Assembly: GCF_002855515.1 (NCBI RefSeq)
Contig: NZ_PKRP01000002.1
Location: 372,001 to 436,000, forward strand
Direction: 5' to 3'
DNA: 64,000 nt
Source: Rhizobium sp. TH135
Lineage (GTDB): Bacteria; Pseudomonadota; Alphaproteobacteria; Rhizobiales; Rhizobiaceae
Shown here: piece after piece, positions 8,573-18,007 of the stretch
Layout: each line of letters starts with the position of its first letter
Numbering within the stretch: position 1 is the first letter of the stretch
Program-made: the position numbers and the translations under genes
Notes under the pieces: generated by a model
The model's input: the letters and a program-made list of their open reading frames with translations, nothing else
Database searches by the model: none
What the model was told of the DNA's origin: nothing

Positions 8573-9574
8573 ATGGTAACGATCGACACACAGCAGCACG
8601 CAGGCTCGGCCGCCGAGCGCCGGGTTCAGTGGTGGACACCCGCAATCAAGGCACGCGAGACGGGCCTGATCGTGATCATCCTGACGCTGTTCACGGTGAT
8701 GTCTTTCATCTCGCCTTACTTCCTGACGGTCGACAATCTCCGCGCCATGGCCATGGCCTTTGCGGTGGAGAGCATCGTGGTCGTGGGAATGACGATCCTG
8801 TTGATCTCGGGCGGCATCGACCTATCGGTCGGCTCCGTCACGGCGCTCGCCATGGTGGTCGCCGGCTGGCTGTTCCTGAACGGGATCGATCCCTGGGCCG
8901 CCGCCGCCTTTGCCATCGCGGTCACAACTTGCATCGGCATGTTCATGGGCTTTCTGACCACCGTGGTCGGCCTGCACCATTTCATCGTTTCGCTCGGCGT
9001 CATGGTGATTGCCCGCGGCGTCTGCCTGCTGGCGACGGGTGGTCGACCGCTCGGGCTTTTTTCCCTGCCGCCCGAGTTCAAGTTCATCGGCCAGGGCGTT
9101 GTTTACGGCATCCCGCTCGTCATCATCATCTTCGTGGTCGTCGTAGTATCTTTCGACTTCCTGCTGCGCCGGACCACGGCCTTCCGCAAGGTCTTCTATA
9201 CCGGAAGCAATCCCAAGGCGGCCGCCTATTCCGGCATCCGCGTCGGCCGCGTCGTCTTCGCCACCACCACGCTTTGCTCTGCGCTCTGCGGTGTGGCCGG
9301 CGTCATCTACATGGCCCGCTTCGGCTCCGCCCAGCCCAGCTTCGGCGTCGGCATGGAGTTGAACGTGATCGCGGCGGCCGTCATCGGTGGCGCTAGCCTA
9401 TCGGGCGGTGCCGGCACGATCTTCGGTGCCATCCTCGGCGCGGTCCTGCTTTCGGTGGTTTCCAGCTCGCTCTCCTTGCTCAACGTATCCGTTTACTGGC
9501 AGGACATCATCAAAGGTAGCATTCTGCTCACCGCAGTGTTGTTCGACCACTACCTGGTCAAGCGTCGCCGCTGA
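8573..9574 (+). CDS. Sugar ABC importer permease (RbsC type)
   Basis: 333 residues from the ATG at 8573; a GTG at 8564 lies in the Shine-Dalgarno stretch GGGAGTGGG and is less likely to be the start. There are about eight to ten hydrophobic segments. Characteristic RbsC-family motifs are ISGGIDLSVGSV (near residue 85), FIVSLGVMVIARG, the cytoplasmic loop YTGSNPKAAAYSGIRV and a late IAAAVIGGASLSGGAGTIFGAILGA. It forms the membrane channel of the importer. The gene begins 14 bp after the ATPase gene. Confidence 0.93.
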   Translation: MVTIDTQQHAGSAAERRVQWWTPAIKARETGLIVIILTLFTVMSFISPYFLTVDNLRAMAMAFAVESIVVVGMTILLISGGIDLSVGSVTALAMVVAGWLFLNGIDPWAAAAFAIAVTTCIGMFMGFLTTVVGLHHFIVSLGVMVIARGVCLLATGGRPLGLFSLPPEFKFIGQGVVYGIPLVIIIFVVVVVSFDFLLRRTTAFRKVFYTGSNPKAAAYSGIRVGRVVFATTTLCSALCGVAGVIYMARFGSAQPSFGVGMELNVIAAAVIGGASLSGGAGTIFGAILGAVLLSVVSSSLSLLNVSVYWQDIIKGSILLTAVLFDHYLVKRRR

Positions 9575-9604
9575 GCACCCGAGAGCAAGAGGAGACGACG
9601 CGTC

Positions 9605-10570
9605 ATGGTGGATAACAGGGATGAATTCGATCAGCAGCGCCAGATGTATTCGGTCCTCGTCCTGCATTTCATCGAGGGAGTGAAGCAGTCGGAGATCGCC
9701 GAGAAGCTCAACCTCTCGCATACGAAGGTGAACCGCATGATCGCCGCTGGCCGCAAGGCGGGCATGGTCAAGATCAGCATCTCCAGCCCCTTTCAGCGGC
9801 TGGTCGATATGGAAAACGACGTGACCCAGCGCTTCGGCCTGAAGCAGTCGGTGGTCACGCCCACCGTCTCCGACAATCCGGAGACGACGCTGCAGATGGT
9901 CGGACGGGTCGCGGCCAACCATCTCCTCGAAACGCTTCGGGATGGCGATGTCATCGCCATCACCGGCGGCAAGGCGGTGAGTGCCGTCGTTGAAAACCTC
10001 GAGGCCGAGCGTCGTTTCCATGTCCGGGTCGTGCCGCTCACCGGCGGGGTGCAGGGCAAGCATTATACCGATGTCAATCATCTGGCGACGCAACTAGCCG
10101 ACAAGCTGGGTGGCACGGCGCAACTCATCCACGCCCCCCTGTTTGCCGAGGACGGGCAGCAGCGCGACCTCCTGATGAATGTCGCCTCGATCCGGGAAGT
10201 CTTCGATCTCGCCCGGCAGGCGACAGTGGCCCTTGTTGGTATCGGGTCCGTGCAGGCACCGGGCTCCGGCTACTACGACCTTCTGCCGGATCCGGCACGG
10301 GGTGGCCAGGCGCTGATCGATGCGGGCATTGCCGGAGAATTTCTGGCACATCTGATCAAGGCGGACGGTTCGCTCGCCGAGATCGATCTCAATTCGCGGG
10401 TCGTCGCACTCGACCCGGCAGACCTTGCCAACTGCCCGACCATCATCGGCGTGGCGGCTGGCAGCCTGAAGGCGGGCCCGGTGGCCGCGACCCTTGCCGG
10501 GCGGTTTTTGACCTCGCTCGTGGTGGACGAAGAAATCGCCCGGGCACTCGATACACATGGGGAAGGATGA
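9605..10570 (+). CDS. SorC/EryD-family sugar-binding transcriptional regulator
   Basis: 321 residues from the ATG at 9605, with AGGAG about 10 bp upstream. The N-terminal winged helix (VLHFIEGVKQSEIAEKLNLSHTKVNRMIAAGR, residues about 15-50) is followed by a phosphosugar-binding domain with GDVIAITGGKAV and VALVGIGSVQAPGSGY, as in SorC/DeoR-type regulators including EryD. Family members bind a phosphorylated pathway intermediate and release or activate DNA binding. Its place inside the operon suggests autoregulation, probably through the dyads before 5914. The effector is probably the kinase or dehydrogenase product; this is inference. Confidence 0.9.
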   Translation: MVDNRDEFDQQRQMYSVLVLHFIEGVKQSEIAEKLNLSHTKVNRMIAAGRKAGMVKISISSPFQRLVDMENDVTQRFGLKQSVVTPTVSDNPETTLQMVGRVAANHLLETLRDGDVIAITGGKAVSAVVENLEAERRFHVRVVPLTGGVQGKHYTDVNHLATQLADKLGGTAQLIHAPLFAEDGQQRDLLMNVASIREVFDLARQATVALVGIGSVQAPGSGYYDLLPDPARGGQALIDAGIAGEFLAHLIKADGSLAEIDLNSRVVALDPADLANCPTIIGVAAGSLKAGPVAATLAGRFLTSLVVDEEIARALDTHGEG

Positions 10571-10574
10571 TCCG

Positions 10575-11573
10575 GTGACGGACAAAGGAATATTGACCCG
10601 GCCCATCGGCCGAAGCGGCATTGAGGCATCGGCCGTCGGGCTCGGCACCTGGGCGATCGGCGGCTGGATGTGGGGCGGCACCGACGAGCAGCAATCGATC
10701 GACGCCATCAGAGCCTCGGTGGATGCCGGCGTCTCGCTGATCGATACGGCACCCGCCTATGGGATGGGGCTGGCTGAAACGATCGTCGGCAAGGCGATTG
10801 CAGGCCAGCGCGACAAGGTCGTGCTTGTCTCCAAATGCGGTCTCGTCTGGCATGTGGGAGAGGGGACTTACTTCTTCGAGCAGGCCGGCAAACCGGTTCA
10901 CCGCTACCTGGGGCCGTCCTCCATCCGCTACGAAGTCGAACAAAGCCTGCGCCGTTTGGACACTGATTACATCGACCACTATGTCACCCACTGGCAGGAT
11001 ACGACGACGCCGATTGCCGAGACGGTCGGAGAACTGCTCCGCCTCAAGGACGAGGGCAAGATCCGCTCGATCGGCGCGAGCAATGTGTCTGAGGCAGATC
11101 TGGCCGCCTATCTCGCAACCGGTGCGCTCGACGCGATCCAGGAGGAATACTCCATGGTGAAGCGCGATATCGAGACGAGCTTCGTTCCGACCTGCATCGA
11201 CAACGGGGTTTCCATTCTCAGCTATTCGTCGCTGGCGCTTGGCCTGCTCTCAGGCAAGATCGGTCCGGACCGTGTCTTTGCGGATGACGACCAGCGGCAT
11301 GGCAATCCGCGCTTCAGCTTCAGCAACCGGGAGAAGGTCGCGAGATTGATGACGGTGATCGACCCGATCGCGGATCAGCACAAAGCATCGGTAGCCCAGG
11401 TCGTCATCGCCTGGACGCTCGCCCAGCCTGGCATCACCTTCTCGCTGTGCGGTGCGCGCGACCCCACCCAGGCGATCGAGAACGCGGGTGCCGCACGCTT
11501 GCGCCTGGCAGAACATGAATTGTCGACCATCACGGCCGGCATAAGAGACCATCTGGTCGAACTCGACCGGTAA
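10575..11573 (+). CDS. Aldo/keto reductase
   Basis: 332 residues from the GTG at 10575, which has GGAAGGA 8 bp upstream. An ATG at 10557 would overlap the regulator gene by 14 bp. The protein is a TIM-barrel NADPH-type oxidoreductase with the full catalytic tetrad: D57 and Y62 (IDTAPAYG), K87 (LVSKCG) and H139 (YVTHWQD). A late SLCGARDPTQAIENAGA segment fits cofactor binding. In this operon it may reduce the substrate aldose or ketose, or reduce the aldehyde released by the aldolase. Both are inference. It is of the IolS/YdhF-like bacterial type rather than a true aldose reductase. Confidence 0.9.
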   Translation: MTDKGILTRPIGRSGIEASAVGLGTWAIGGWMWGGTDEQQSIDAIRASVDAGVSLIDTAPAYGMGLAETIVGKAIAGQRDKVVLVSKCGLVWHVGEGTYFFEQAGKPVHRYLGPSSIRYEVEQSLRRLDTDYIDHYVTHWQDTTTPIAETVGELLRLKDEGKIRSIGASNVSEADLAAYLATGALDAIQEEYSMVKRDIETSFVPTCIDNGVSILSYSSLALGLLSGKIGPDRVFADDDQRHGNPRFSFSNREKVARLMTVIDPIADQHKASVAQVVIAWTLAQPGITFSLCGARDPTQAIENAGAARLRLAEHELSTITAGIRDHLVELDR

Positions 11574-11633
11574 CCACCACAGCCACAACAGAGAATTGGG
11601 ACGTTGGCGTCAAAACCAGCGAACGGTACTTCC

Positions 11634-13361
11634 ATGTCCACATTCCGCGAGGACGCGCTCAGGCGAATTCGACAGGACGGCGATTTCGATGCCGTCGTGG
11701 TCGGCGGCGGCATCAATGGCATTGCCGCTTATCGCGATCTGGCGCTGCAGGGATTGCGCGTGCTTCTGGTCGAGCGGGACGATTTCGCATCCGGCTGCAG
11801 TGCCGCCCCCTCGCGCATGATCCATGGCGGCCTGCGTTATCTCGAAAACGGTGAATTCAATCTCGTCCGGGAATCGCTTGCCGAACGCGATGCACTGCTC
11901 AGGCTGGCTCCCCACATGGTCCACCCCCTGCCGACGACGATCCCGATCCACTCGATCTTCAGCGGCTTCTTCAACGCTGCCGCCACCTTTTTCGGCTCGG
12001 TCGGTAAACCATCGAGCCGTGGGGCGCTTGCGATCAAGGCCGGCCTCTCGCTCTATGATTTCGTCACCCGCAAGAACCGGCTTCTCCCGCGCCACCAGTT
12101 CCGCAATGCCCGCAGCACCCGGGCCCTCTGGCCGGCCTTGACGCCTCAGGTTCGCTATTCCGCGACCTATTACGATGCCTGGATCAGCCAGCCGGAGCGC
12201 CTCGCGCTCGAACTCGTCCTCGACACGCGAAGCGACGCACCCCAGGCGATCGCGCTGAATTACGCGAAACTCCTGCGCATCGGCGACAGCTACCAGCTCT
12301 CGGCAGAGGGCTCGAACGAACTCATCGTCGTGCGTCCCCGCATGATCGTCAATGCCACAGGCGCCTGGATCGACCAGACAATCACGGCGCTGAGCGATGG
12401 CGCAGCACCTGCCGAGAAGACGGTCACCGGCACCAAGGGTTCGCATCTCATCCTCGCAAACGACGCCCTTTATCAGGCCCTGAACGGCCATATGATTTTC
12501 TTCGAGAATACCGACAACAGGGTCTGCATCCTCTTTCCCTATCTCGGCCGCGTACTGGCCGGATCGACGGATATCAAGGTCGACAAGCCGGGCCGGACGC
12601 GCTGCGAGCCGGAGGAACGCGAGTACATCCTCGCCGCCATCCGCACAGTCTTTCCGGACCTCGCCATAGCTGCCTCCGATATCGTCTTCAGCTTCAGCGG
12701 CATCCGTCCGCTGCCGCGCAGCGATGCGGAATTCACGGGCAAGATCTCGCGCAGCCATGTCATTCACCGTGTCGAGAGCGATCCGCCACAGCTCTGCATG
12801 GTCGGCGGCAAGTGGACGACCTTCCGCGCCTTTGGCGAACAGGTGACCGACGAGGTGCTCGCCTTCCTCGGCCGTCCCCGGATCGCGACGACGGCTGACC
12901 GTCCCATCGGTGGCGGCCGGAACTACCCGGCGGATGGCGAGCGGTTGTCGGCGATACTCTCCCGCGAGTTTCCGATCGGCAAGGCCCGCGCCGATCACCT
13001 GGCATCCACCTATGGATCGCGCGCCTTCGATCTCATGGTCTTCTGCGACGGACACCCGGACGACGTTCCCTTGTCCTCCACAAATGTGATGACGCTCGCC
13101 GAAATCCTCTGGCTCATCCAGGGCGAAGATGTCCACCACCTGGCCGACATCGTGCTCCGCCGCACGAGCCTTGCGATCACCGGCCAGATCGATCTGGAAA
13201 TTCTCGACACCCTGCTGACCGTCATGGCCCGCGAACTCGCCTGGTCGGGTGAGCAGATGTTGGCGGAGCGGCGGCAACTCATCGATGAACTCGGGACCTA
13301 TTACGGGGTCTCGGTCGCAATGCTTCAGGACAGATGCAAGGAAAAGGACAAGGCGTCATGA
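11634..13361 (+). CDS. GlpD-like FAD-dependent (glycerol-3-phosphate dehydrogenase family) polyol-phosphate dehydrogenase
   Basis: 575 residues from the ATG at 11634; a TTG at 11604 with GAGAATTGGGA upstream is an alternative start. The FAD-binding glycine motif VVVGGGINGIAAYRDLALQG lies near residues 20-39, followed by the GlpD signature SRMIHGGLRYLENGEFNLV and a C-terminal alpha-helical domain. GlpD enzymes oxidise glycerol 3-phosphate at the membrane, and the EryB branch oxidises L-erythritol phosphate. The neighbouring kinase and aldolase suggest oxidation of a longer polyol phosphate to a ketose phosphate, with electrons passed to quinone. The substrate is inferred only. The stop overlaps the next start. 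Confidence 0.88.
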   Translation: MSTFREDALRRIRQDGDFDAVVVGGGINGIAAYRDLALQGLRVLLVERDDFASGCSAAPSRMIHGGLRYLENGEFNLVRESLAERDALLRLAPHMVHPLPTTIPIHSIFSGFFNAAATFFGSVGKPSSRGALAIKAGLSLYDFVTRKNRLLPRHQFRNARSTRALWPALTPQVRYSATYYDAWISQPERLALELVLDTRSDAPQAIALNYAKLLRIGDSYQLSAEGSNELIVVRPRMIVNATGAWIDQTITALSDGAAPAEKTVTGTKGSHLILANDALYQALNGHMIFFENTDNRVCILFPYLGRVLAGSTDIKVDKPGRTRCEPEEREYILAAIRTVFPDLAIAASDIVFSFSGIRPLPRSDAEFTGKISRSHVIHRVESDPPQLCMVGGKWTTFRAFGEQVTDEVLAFLGRPRIATTADRPIGGGRNYPADGERLSAILSREFPIGKARADHLASTYGSRAFDLMVFCDGHPDDVPLSSTNVMTLAEILWLIQGEDVHHLADIVLRRTSLAITGQIDLEILDTLLTVMARELAWSGEQMLAERRQLIDELGTYYGVSVAMLQDRCKEKDKAS

Positions 13362-14203
13362 TGCGAATATCCAAGAAGGCACGAATGAACAGGCTGTTCC
13401 GTCAGGGCGGCTGCCTAGACGTCGCCATCGATCACGGTGTCTGCAACGAGCCGAGCTTCCTGATCGGCCTGGAGGACATGGCAGGCGTGGTGGGCAAGCT
13501 CGTCGAAGCAGGTCCCGATGCCATCCAGATGGCCTATGGCCAGGCCGATCTGCTGCAGGCGAGACCCGAGCGCGACAAGCCGGCACTCGTCATGCGCATC
13601 GACATGGGCAACCCCTACAATTCCACGCGCCACCGCAGCATGTGGTCGCAACTGCAGAACCATGACGAACCGATCATCGGCGCGCTGGAAATGGATGCGG
13701 CCTGCGTCGTCGTCAATCTGTTCATGCTGCCGGACGAGCCGGAACTCTTCCGTCAATGCGTCGAAAACATTTCCCGCGTGCGCGCCGATTGCCACCGTTA
13801 TGGCATGCCGCTGATGATCGAGCCCTTGGTGATGCTGCCCAATGATATCAGGGGCGGCTATCAGGTGGACGGCGATGCCGAGAAGATCGTCACGCTGGTC
13901 CGTCTGGCCTCCGAAATGGGCGCCGATATCATCAAGGCCGATCCGACCAGCGATCCCGAGGATTTCCACAAGGTCATCGAAGCGGCGCGCTGCCCGGTTC
14001 TGGTCCGCGGTGGTGGTCGCGAAGATCTGCGCGTCGTGCTCGCCAAATCAGCGGCCCTGATGGCTCAAGGCGCAAACGGGATGGTCTATGGACGCAACAT
14101 CTATCAGCATGACAATCCGAAGGCGGTCGTGAAGGCTCTGATGGCGATCATCCATCAGCGCGCCAGCGGCGAAGAAGCATGGGACATTTATAACCGTGGC
14201 TGA
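13358..14203 (+). CDS. Class I (DhnA/FbaB/LsrF-type) aldolase
   Basis: 281 residues from the ATG at 13358, overlapping the GlpD-like gene by 4 bp; the earlier in-frame ATG at 13334 lies deeper in that gene. The TIM barrel has LDVAIDHGV near residue 25, MRIDMGNPYN, a Schiff-base lysine candidate K193 in ADIIKADPTSD, VLVRGGGRED as the phosphate-binding segment, and GANGMVYGRNIYQ. These are typical of the DeoC/LacD/DhnA group. It would cleave a ketose phosphate to dihydroxyacetone phosphate or a related product plus an aldehyde. This role follows from the neighbours and is inference. Confidence 0.88.
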   Translation: MMRISKKARMNRLFRQGGCLDVAIDHGVCNEPSFLIGLEDMAGVVGKLVEAGPDAIQMAYGQADLLQARPERDKPALVMRIDMGNPYNSTRHRSMWSQLQNHDEPIIGALEMDAACVVVNLFMLPDEPELFRQCVENISRVRADCHRYGMPLMIEPLVMLPNDIRGGYQVDGDAEKIVTLVRLASEMGADIIKADPTSDPEDFHKVIEAARCPVLVRGGGREDLRVVLAKSAALMAQGANGMVYGRNIYQHDNPKAVVKALMAIIHQRASGEEAWDIYNRG

Positions 14204-15695
14204 GAAGAACTACATTTTGGGCGTCGATGTCGGAAACACGGTCATCAAGGCCGTGCTTTTCGACACGGAGGGCCACCAGATCGCCCACTGCGCCATCGAC
14301 GGCCAGTCGAGCTTTCCCGAGCCCGGCCATGTCGAGCGTGATCTCTCCGAACTCTGGGAAAACGGCTGCGCGGCGATCCGAGAGGTCATCGCGAGGTCCG
14401 GCGTCGATCCGACCCGGATTCTGGGGATCGGATGTGCCGGCCATGGCAATGGCCTCTACCTGCTCGATCGGGCCTTCCAGCCGCTGAAGGGCATCCAGTC
14501 GCTGGACAGCCGTGCTGCCGATATCGCCGCAGAACTCGACCGCGAAAACGGCGACGCGCTCCAGGCACGCTGCCTCCAGCGCCCCTGGCCATCGCAGACC
14601 CCGAGCCTGCTCGCCTGGGTCAAGCGCCATGCGCCGGAGACCTATGCGCAGATCGGTGCGGTCCTCTTCTGCAAGGATTTCATCAACTTCCGCCTGACGG
14701 ATCGACTGGCCAACGACATCTCAGACCTGAGTGGCGCAGGCCTCCTCGCCATGCCGGAGGGCGAACTCGATGGGGCTTTGCTCGGCCTCTACCACCTCGA
14801 GGATGCCATGCCGTTCTTCCCCGAGCGTGTGCAGTCCGCAGATATTGTCGGCCGGGTCACCGCAGCGGCCGCCAAAGCAACGGGTCTGGCGCAAGGCACG
14901 CCCGTCATCGGTGGCTATTTCGACGTCGTGTCAAGCGCCATGGGTTCAGGCGTGATCCATGCCGGTGAAGCCTCGGTCATCGCAGGGACCTGGAGCATCA
15001 ACCAAGTCTTTGCCGATGAGCCGGTCATCAGCCCCGACGTCTTCATGGTCACCACCTTCGGTAAGGATCGCTATGTGAACATCGAGTCGAGCGCGACATC
15101 GGCCGCCAATCTCGAATGGTATGTGCATCGCATGCGCGGCGACCACGGAGACAAGGCCTTCGACCGCTGCAACGAGGAGGTCGGCAAGGTCGTACCCCGC
15201 GCCGACGATCCCTTCTTCCATCCCTTCATCTTCGGCTCGCGCCTCGGCGCCGAATTCCGCGGCGGCTTTTATGGGCTGGCCGGTTGGCATGGCGAAGGCC
15301 ATATGCTCCGAGCACTTTTCGAAGGTGTCTGCTTCGAGCATCGACGGCATATTGAAGTGCTGCGTAATGCCGGGCTTGCCGTCGACCGCGCGGTGATGTC
15401 CGGCGGCGGCTCGCGCAGCCCCCATTGGCCGCAGATGATGGCCGACGTTCTGGAAATCCCGCTCACCGTTGCCGAGGCCCGGGAGACCGGTGCTCTGGGG
15501 GCTGCGATCGGTGCCACAGTCGCGATCGGCCTCTATGCCTCCTACGAAGAGGCCGTTGCTGAAATGACCCGCTCTGCCAGAGATTTTCAGCCGAATACCG
15601 AGCGGACGGAACATTTTCGCAGGCGATACGGGCTCTACACGGCCCTGGCCGACCAGATGCGGGACTTCTGGAGCGCACTGCGCCTGAAGTCCTAG
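14196..15695 (+). CDS. FGGY-family carbohydrate kinase (L-xylulose kinase-like)
   Basis: 499 residues from the GTG at 14196, overlapping the aldolase stop by 8 bp. The N-terminal phosphate-binding motif GVDVGNTVIKAVLFD is at residues 8-22. Further along are ERDLSELWENG, GIGCAGHGNGLYLLD, TPVIGGYFDVVSSAMG, ESSATSAANLEWYV, FYGLAGWHGEGHMLRALFEGV and the C-terminal MSGGGSRSPHWPQMMADVL. The middle motifs are closest, of those I can recall, to E. coli LyxK-type kinases rather than glycerol kinase. It phosphorylates the imported polyol or ketose in the cytoplasm and so opens the pathway. The exact sugar is unknown. Confidence 0.9.
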   Translation: MAEKNYILGVDVGNTVIKAVLFDTEGHQIAHCAIDGQSSFPEPGHVERDLSELWENGCAAIREVIARSGVDPTRILGIGCAGHGNGLYLLDRAFQPLKGIQSLDSRAADIAAELDRENGDALQARCLQRPWPSQTPSLLAWVKRHAPETYAQIGAVLFCKDFINFRLTDRLANDISDLSGAGLLAMPEGELDGALLGLYHLEDAMPFFPERVQSADIVGRVTAAAAKATGLAQGTPVIGGYFDVVSSAMGSGVIHAGEASVIAGTWSINQVFADEPVISPDVFMVTTFGKDRYVNIESSATSAANLEWYVHRMRGDHGDKAFDRCNEEVGKVVPRADDPFFHPFIFGSRLGAEFRGGFYGLAGWHGEGHMLRALFEGVCFEHRRHIEVLRNAGLAVDRAVMSGGGSRSPHWPQMMADVLEIPLTVAEARETGALGAAIGATVAIGLYASYEEAVAEMTRSARDFQPNTERTEHFRRRYGLYTALADQMRDFWSALRLKS

Positions 15696-15754
15696 GCCGG
15701 CCCAAGACCACTGACGAACAGAGGCGATCCTAATCGCCAACGAAAGGACAGACC

Positions 15755-17380
15755 ATGCCGGACACGATACGGCTCGATGGCGACTATGACTATGTCATCG
15801 TCGGGGCAGGGACCGCGGGCTGCGTACTCGCCGCCCGCCTGACGGAGGATCCGACGATCCGCGTGCTGCTCCTGGAAGCCGGAGGATCGGACCGGTATCA
15901 CTGGGTGCAGATCCCCGTGGGCTATCTCTACTGCATCGGCAATCCGCGCACCGACTGGATGATGCGCACCGCATCCGAACCCGGGCTCAACGGCCGCAGC
16001 CTTGCCTATCCGCGCGGCAAGGTGCTCGGCGGCTGCACCTCGGTCAACGGCATGATCTACATGCGGGGTCAGGCCGCCGACTACGACGGCTGGCGCGACC
16101 TTGGCAATCCCGGCTGGGGCTGGTCGGATGTGCTGCCCTATTTTCGGAAGTCAGAGGACTATCACGGGCCTTCAGGAGACATGCACGCAAAGGGTGGCGC
16201 CTGGAAGGTCAGCCGCCAGCGCCTGAAATGGGACATACTCGAAGCCGTCCAGGAAGGTGCCCGCGAATTCGGCATCGAACCGCGCGCCGACTTCAACGAC
16301 GGCAACAATGAAGGATCCGGCTTCTTCGACGTCAACCAGCACAAAGGTGTCCGCTGGAACACGGCCCGCGGCTTTCTAAGGCCGGCCCTGAAGCGACCCA
16401 ACCTGCGCCTGGTCCAGCATGCCCTGGTTGAACGCCTGACCTTCGAAGGCAAACGCGTGACCGGCGTCCAGTATCGCACGCCCGCAGGCGCCTTCTCTGC
16501 AAAGGCGTCAGGCGAAGTGATCCTCGCTGCAGGCGCCATCAACTCGCCGAAGCTTCTGGAACTCTCCGGCATCGGCGACCCCACCCGCCTCTGGTCGCTC
16601 GGCATCGATGTTACCATGCCGAAGCCAGCCGTCGGCGCCAACCTTCAGGATCATCTGCAGATCCGCACGGTCTTCAAGGTGAAGAACACGGTGACGCTGA
16701 ACCAGCTGGCCAATTCCTGGCGCGGCAAGATGAAGATCGCTGCCGAATATGCCCTCTACCGCTCAGGGCCGATGTCGATGGCACCCAGCCAGTTCGGCAT
16801 GTTCACGCGCTCCAGTCCGGACGAAGACCGGCCCGACATCGAATATCACATCCAGCCGCTCTCCACCGACAAACTCGGCGATCCTCTGCACCCGTTCCCG
16901 GCGATCACCGTCTCGGTCTGCCAGTTGCGCCCGACCAGCGCCGGTACCTGCCACATAACGTCGGCTGATCCGGCCCTACAGCCGGAGATCCGTCCGAATT
17001 ACCTCTCGACCGACCAGGATCGTTCCGTGGCGATCGCCGCCATCCGGCAGGCAAGACAGGTGATGTCGGCTGCTGCCCTTCGTCCCTTCCAGCCCGAGGA
17101 AATCCTGCCTGGCCGTGAGTTCCAGGACGACGAAGCCCTGCTGCAAAAGGCGGGCGACATCGCCACCACCATCTTCCATCCCGTCGGAACGTGCCGAATG
17201 GGTCCGGACCCGGATGCTGTCGTGGACCCAGCATTGCGCGTGAATGGACTTGAGGGCCTGCGCATCGTGGACGCCTGCATCATGCCCCGCATCGTCTCAG
17301 GCAACACCGCCTCACCGGTTGTAATGATCGCGGAAAAAGCGGCAGATCTGATCCGCCAGGCGCGTCTGGCCTCACGGTAG
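15755..17380 (+). CDS. GMC-family FAD oxidoreductase (choline/alcohol dehydrogenase-like)
   Basis: 541 residues from the ATG at 15755, with AAAGGA upstream. The ADP-binding fold VIVGAGTAGCVLAARL (near residue 12), LLLEAGG, the GMC signature 1 (RGKVLGGCTSVNGMIYMRG near 85), signature 2 (GAINSPKLLELSGIGD) and the catalytic region IFHPVGTCRMG with active-site His near residue 474 are all present. Family members oxidise alcohols or polyols to carbonyls. It follows the FGGY kinase gene by 59 bp in the same direction, so it may be the last gene of the operon, acting on a polyol or an alcohol by-product. It has no signal peptide, so it is expected to be cytoplasmic. Confidence 0.92.
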   Translation: MPDTIRLDGDYDYVIVGAGTAGCVLAARLTEDPTIRVLLLEAGGSDRYHWVQIPVGYLYCIGNPRTDWMMRTASEPGLNGRSLAYPRGKVLGGCTSVNGMIYMRGQAADYDGWRDLGNPGWGWSDVLPYFRKSEDYHGPSGDMHAKGGAWKVSRQRLKWDILEAVQEGAREFGIEPRADFNDGNNEGSGFFDVNQHKGVRWNTARGFLRPALKRPNLRLVQHALVERLTFEGKRVTGVQYRTPAGAFSAKASGEVILAAGAINSPKLLELSGIGDPTRLWSLGIDVTMPKPAVGANLQDHLQIRTVFKVKNTVTLNQLANSWRGKMKIAAEYALYRSGPMSMAPSQFGMFTRSSPDEDRPDIEYHIQPLSTDKLGDPLHPFPAITVSVCQLRPTSAGTCHITSADPALQPEIRPNYLSTDQDRSVAIAAIRQARQVMSAAALRPFQPEEILPGREFQDDEALLQKAGDIATTIFHPVGTCRMGPDPDAVVDPALRVNGLEGLRIVDACIMPRIVSGNTASPVVMIAEKAADLIRQARLASR

Positions 17381-17520
17381 GCACCCCGCCAGCGCGCTCC
17401 TAGGATCGAGTCTCTCCTCGCCTGATTGGGCCACAGGCGACCCGATTTGACCGCGTCCGCGCGATTGCCGGGTGGAAAAAGGTCTCGTGATGTGCCACAT
17501 CCTCCCCTGGAAGGATGTTC

Positions 17521-17925
17521 ATGGACGAACGAAACCTGAGGCAAGACATGCCGCCACAGCGCGGACACGTCCTAGCCGTCATCGCCAGCCTCTTCGCGTC
17601 ACTGCTCCTGTTACTGGGCGGGGATGCCTCTGGTCGTTTCAATCCTGGCCTGTCGACCACCGGCGCCATGTCGCGTTCGGACAATGGGCAGGTTGCGGCC
17701 CGCGGAGCCGGTGACACACGTTTCCTGACAGTCTCCGAGCAATCCTCGCGGCCGAAGCTCCGGCCATCTGGCTCCGGCGATGGCTTTCTCTGCCCCGACA
17801 TCCAGACGCTCTGGATGTGCCGCCACGGCGACCTTATCCAGCGCTCTGGCACGGACAGCGCCTCCTTCTCTCTGCCGCTAGCCTATCGCTCGCGCGCACC
17901 CCCTGTCATCCAGCACACCGCCTGA
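17521..17925 (+). CDS. Small hypothetical protein with one membrane segment
   Basis: 134 residues from the ATG at 17521, which has GGAAGG 6 bp upstream; an in-frame ATG at 17515 is too close to that site. A hydrophobic stretch (VLAVIASLFASLLLLLGG, residues about 17-34) follows a charged N-terminus, so the rest is probably periplasmic. Two cysteines occur in GFLCPDIQTLWMCRHGD near the C-terminus. I do not recognise a family. It lies 83 bp before the SecDF start, on the same strand. It may be real but has no homology support here. Confidence 0.5.
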   Translation: MDERNLRQDMPPQRGHVLAVIASLFASLLLLLGGDASGRFNPGLSTTGAMSRSDNGQVAARGAGDTRFLTVSEQSSRPKLRPSGSGDGFLCPDIQTLWMCRHGDLIQRSGTDSASFSLPLAYRSRAPPVIQHTA

Positions 17926-18007
17926 CCGTTTCGCCGCCATCTTGACGATGGCTCGACCCGTTTGTGCCACGGCTTGGATGCCGCGGTCGCAACATGCTGG
18001 ATTCCAT

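Noticed and set aside
11610..13277. 555-codon leftward open frame opposite the GlpD-like gene
   Set aside because: It is antisense to a gene with clear family motifs; high GC and codon bias create such frames. No ribosome site or family resemblance.
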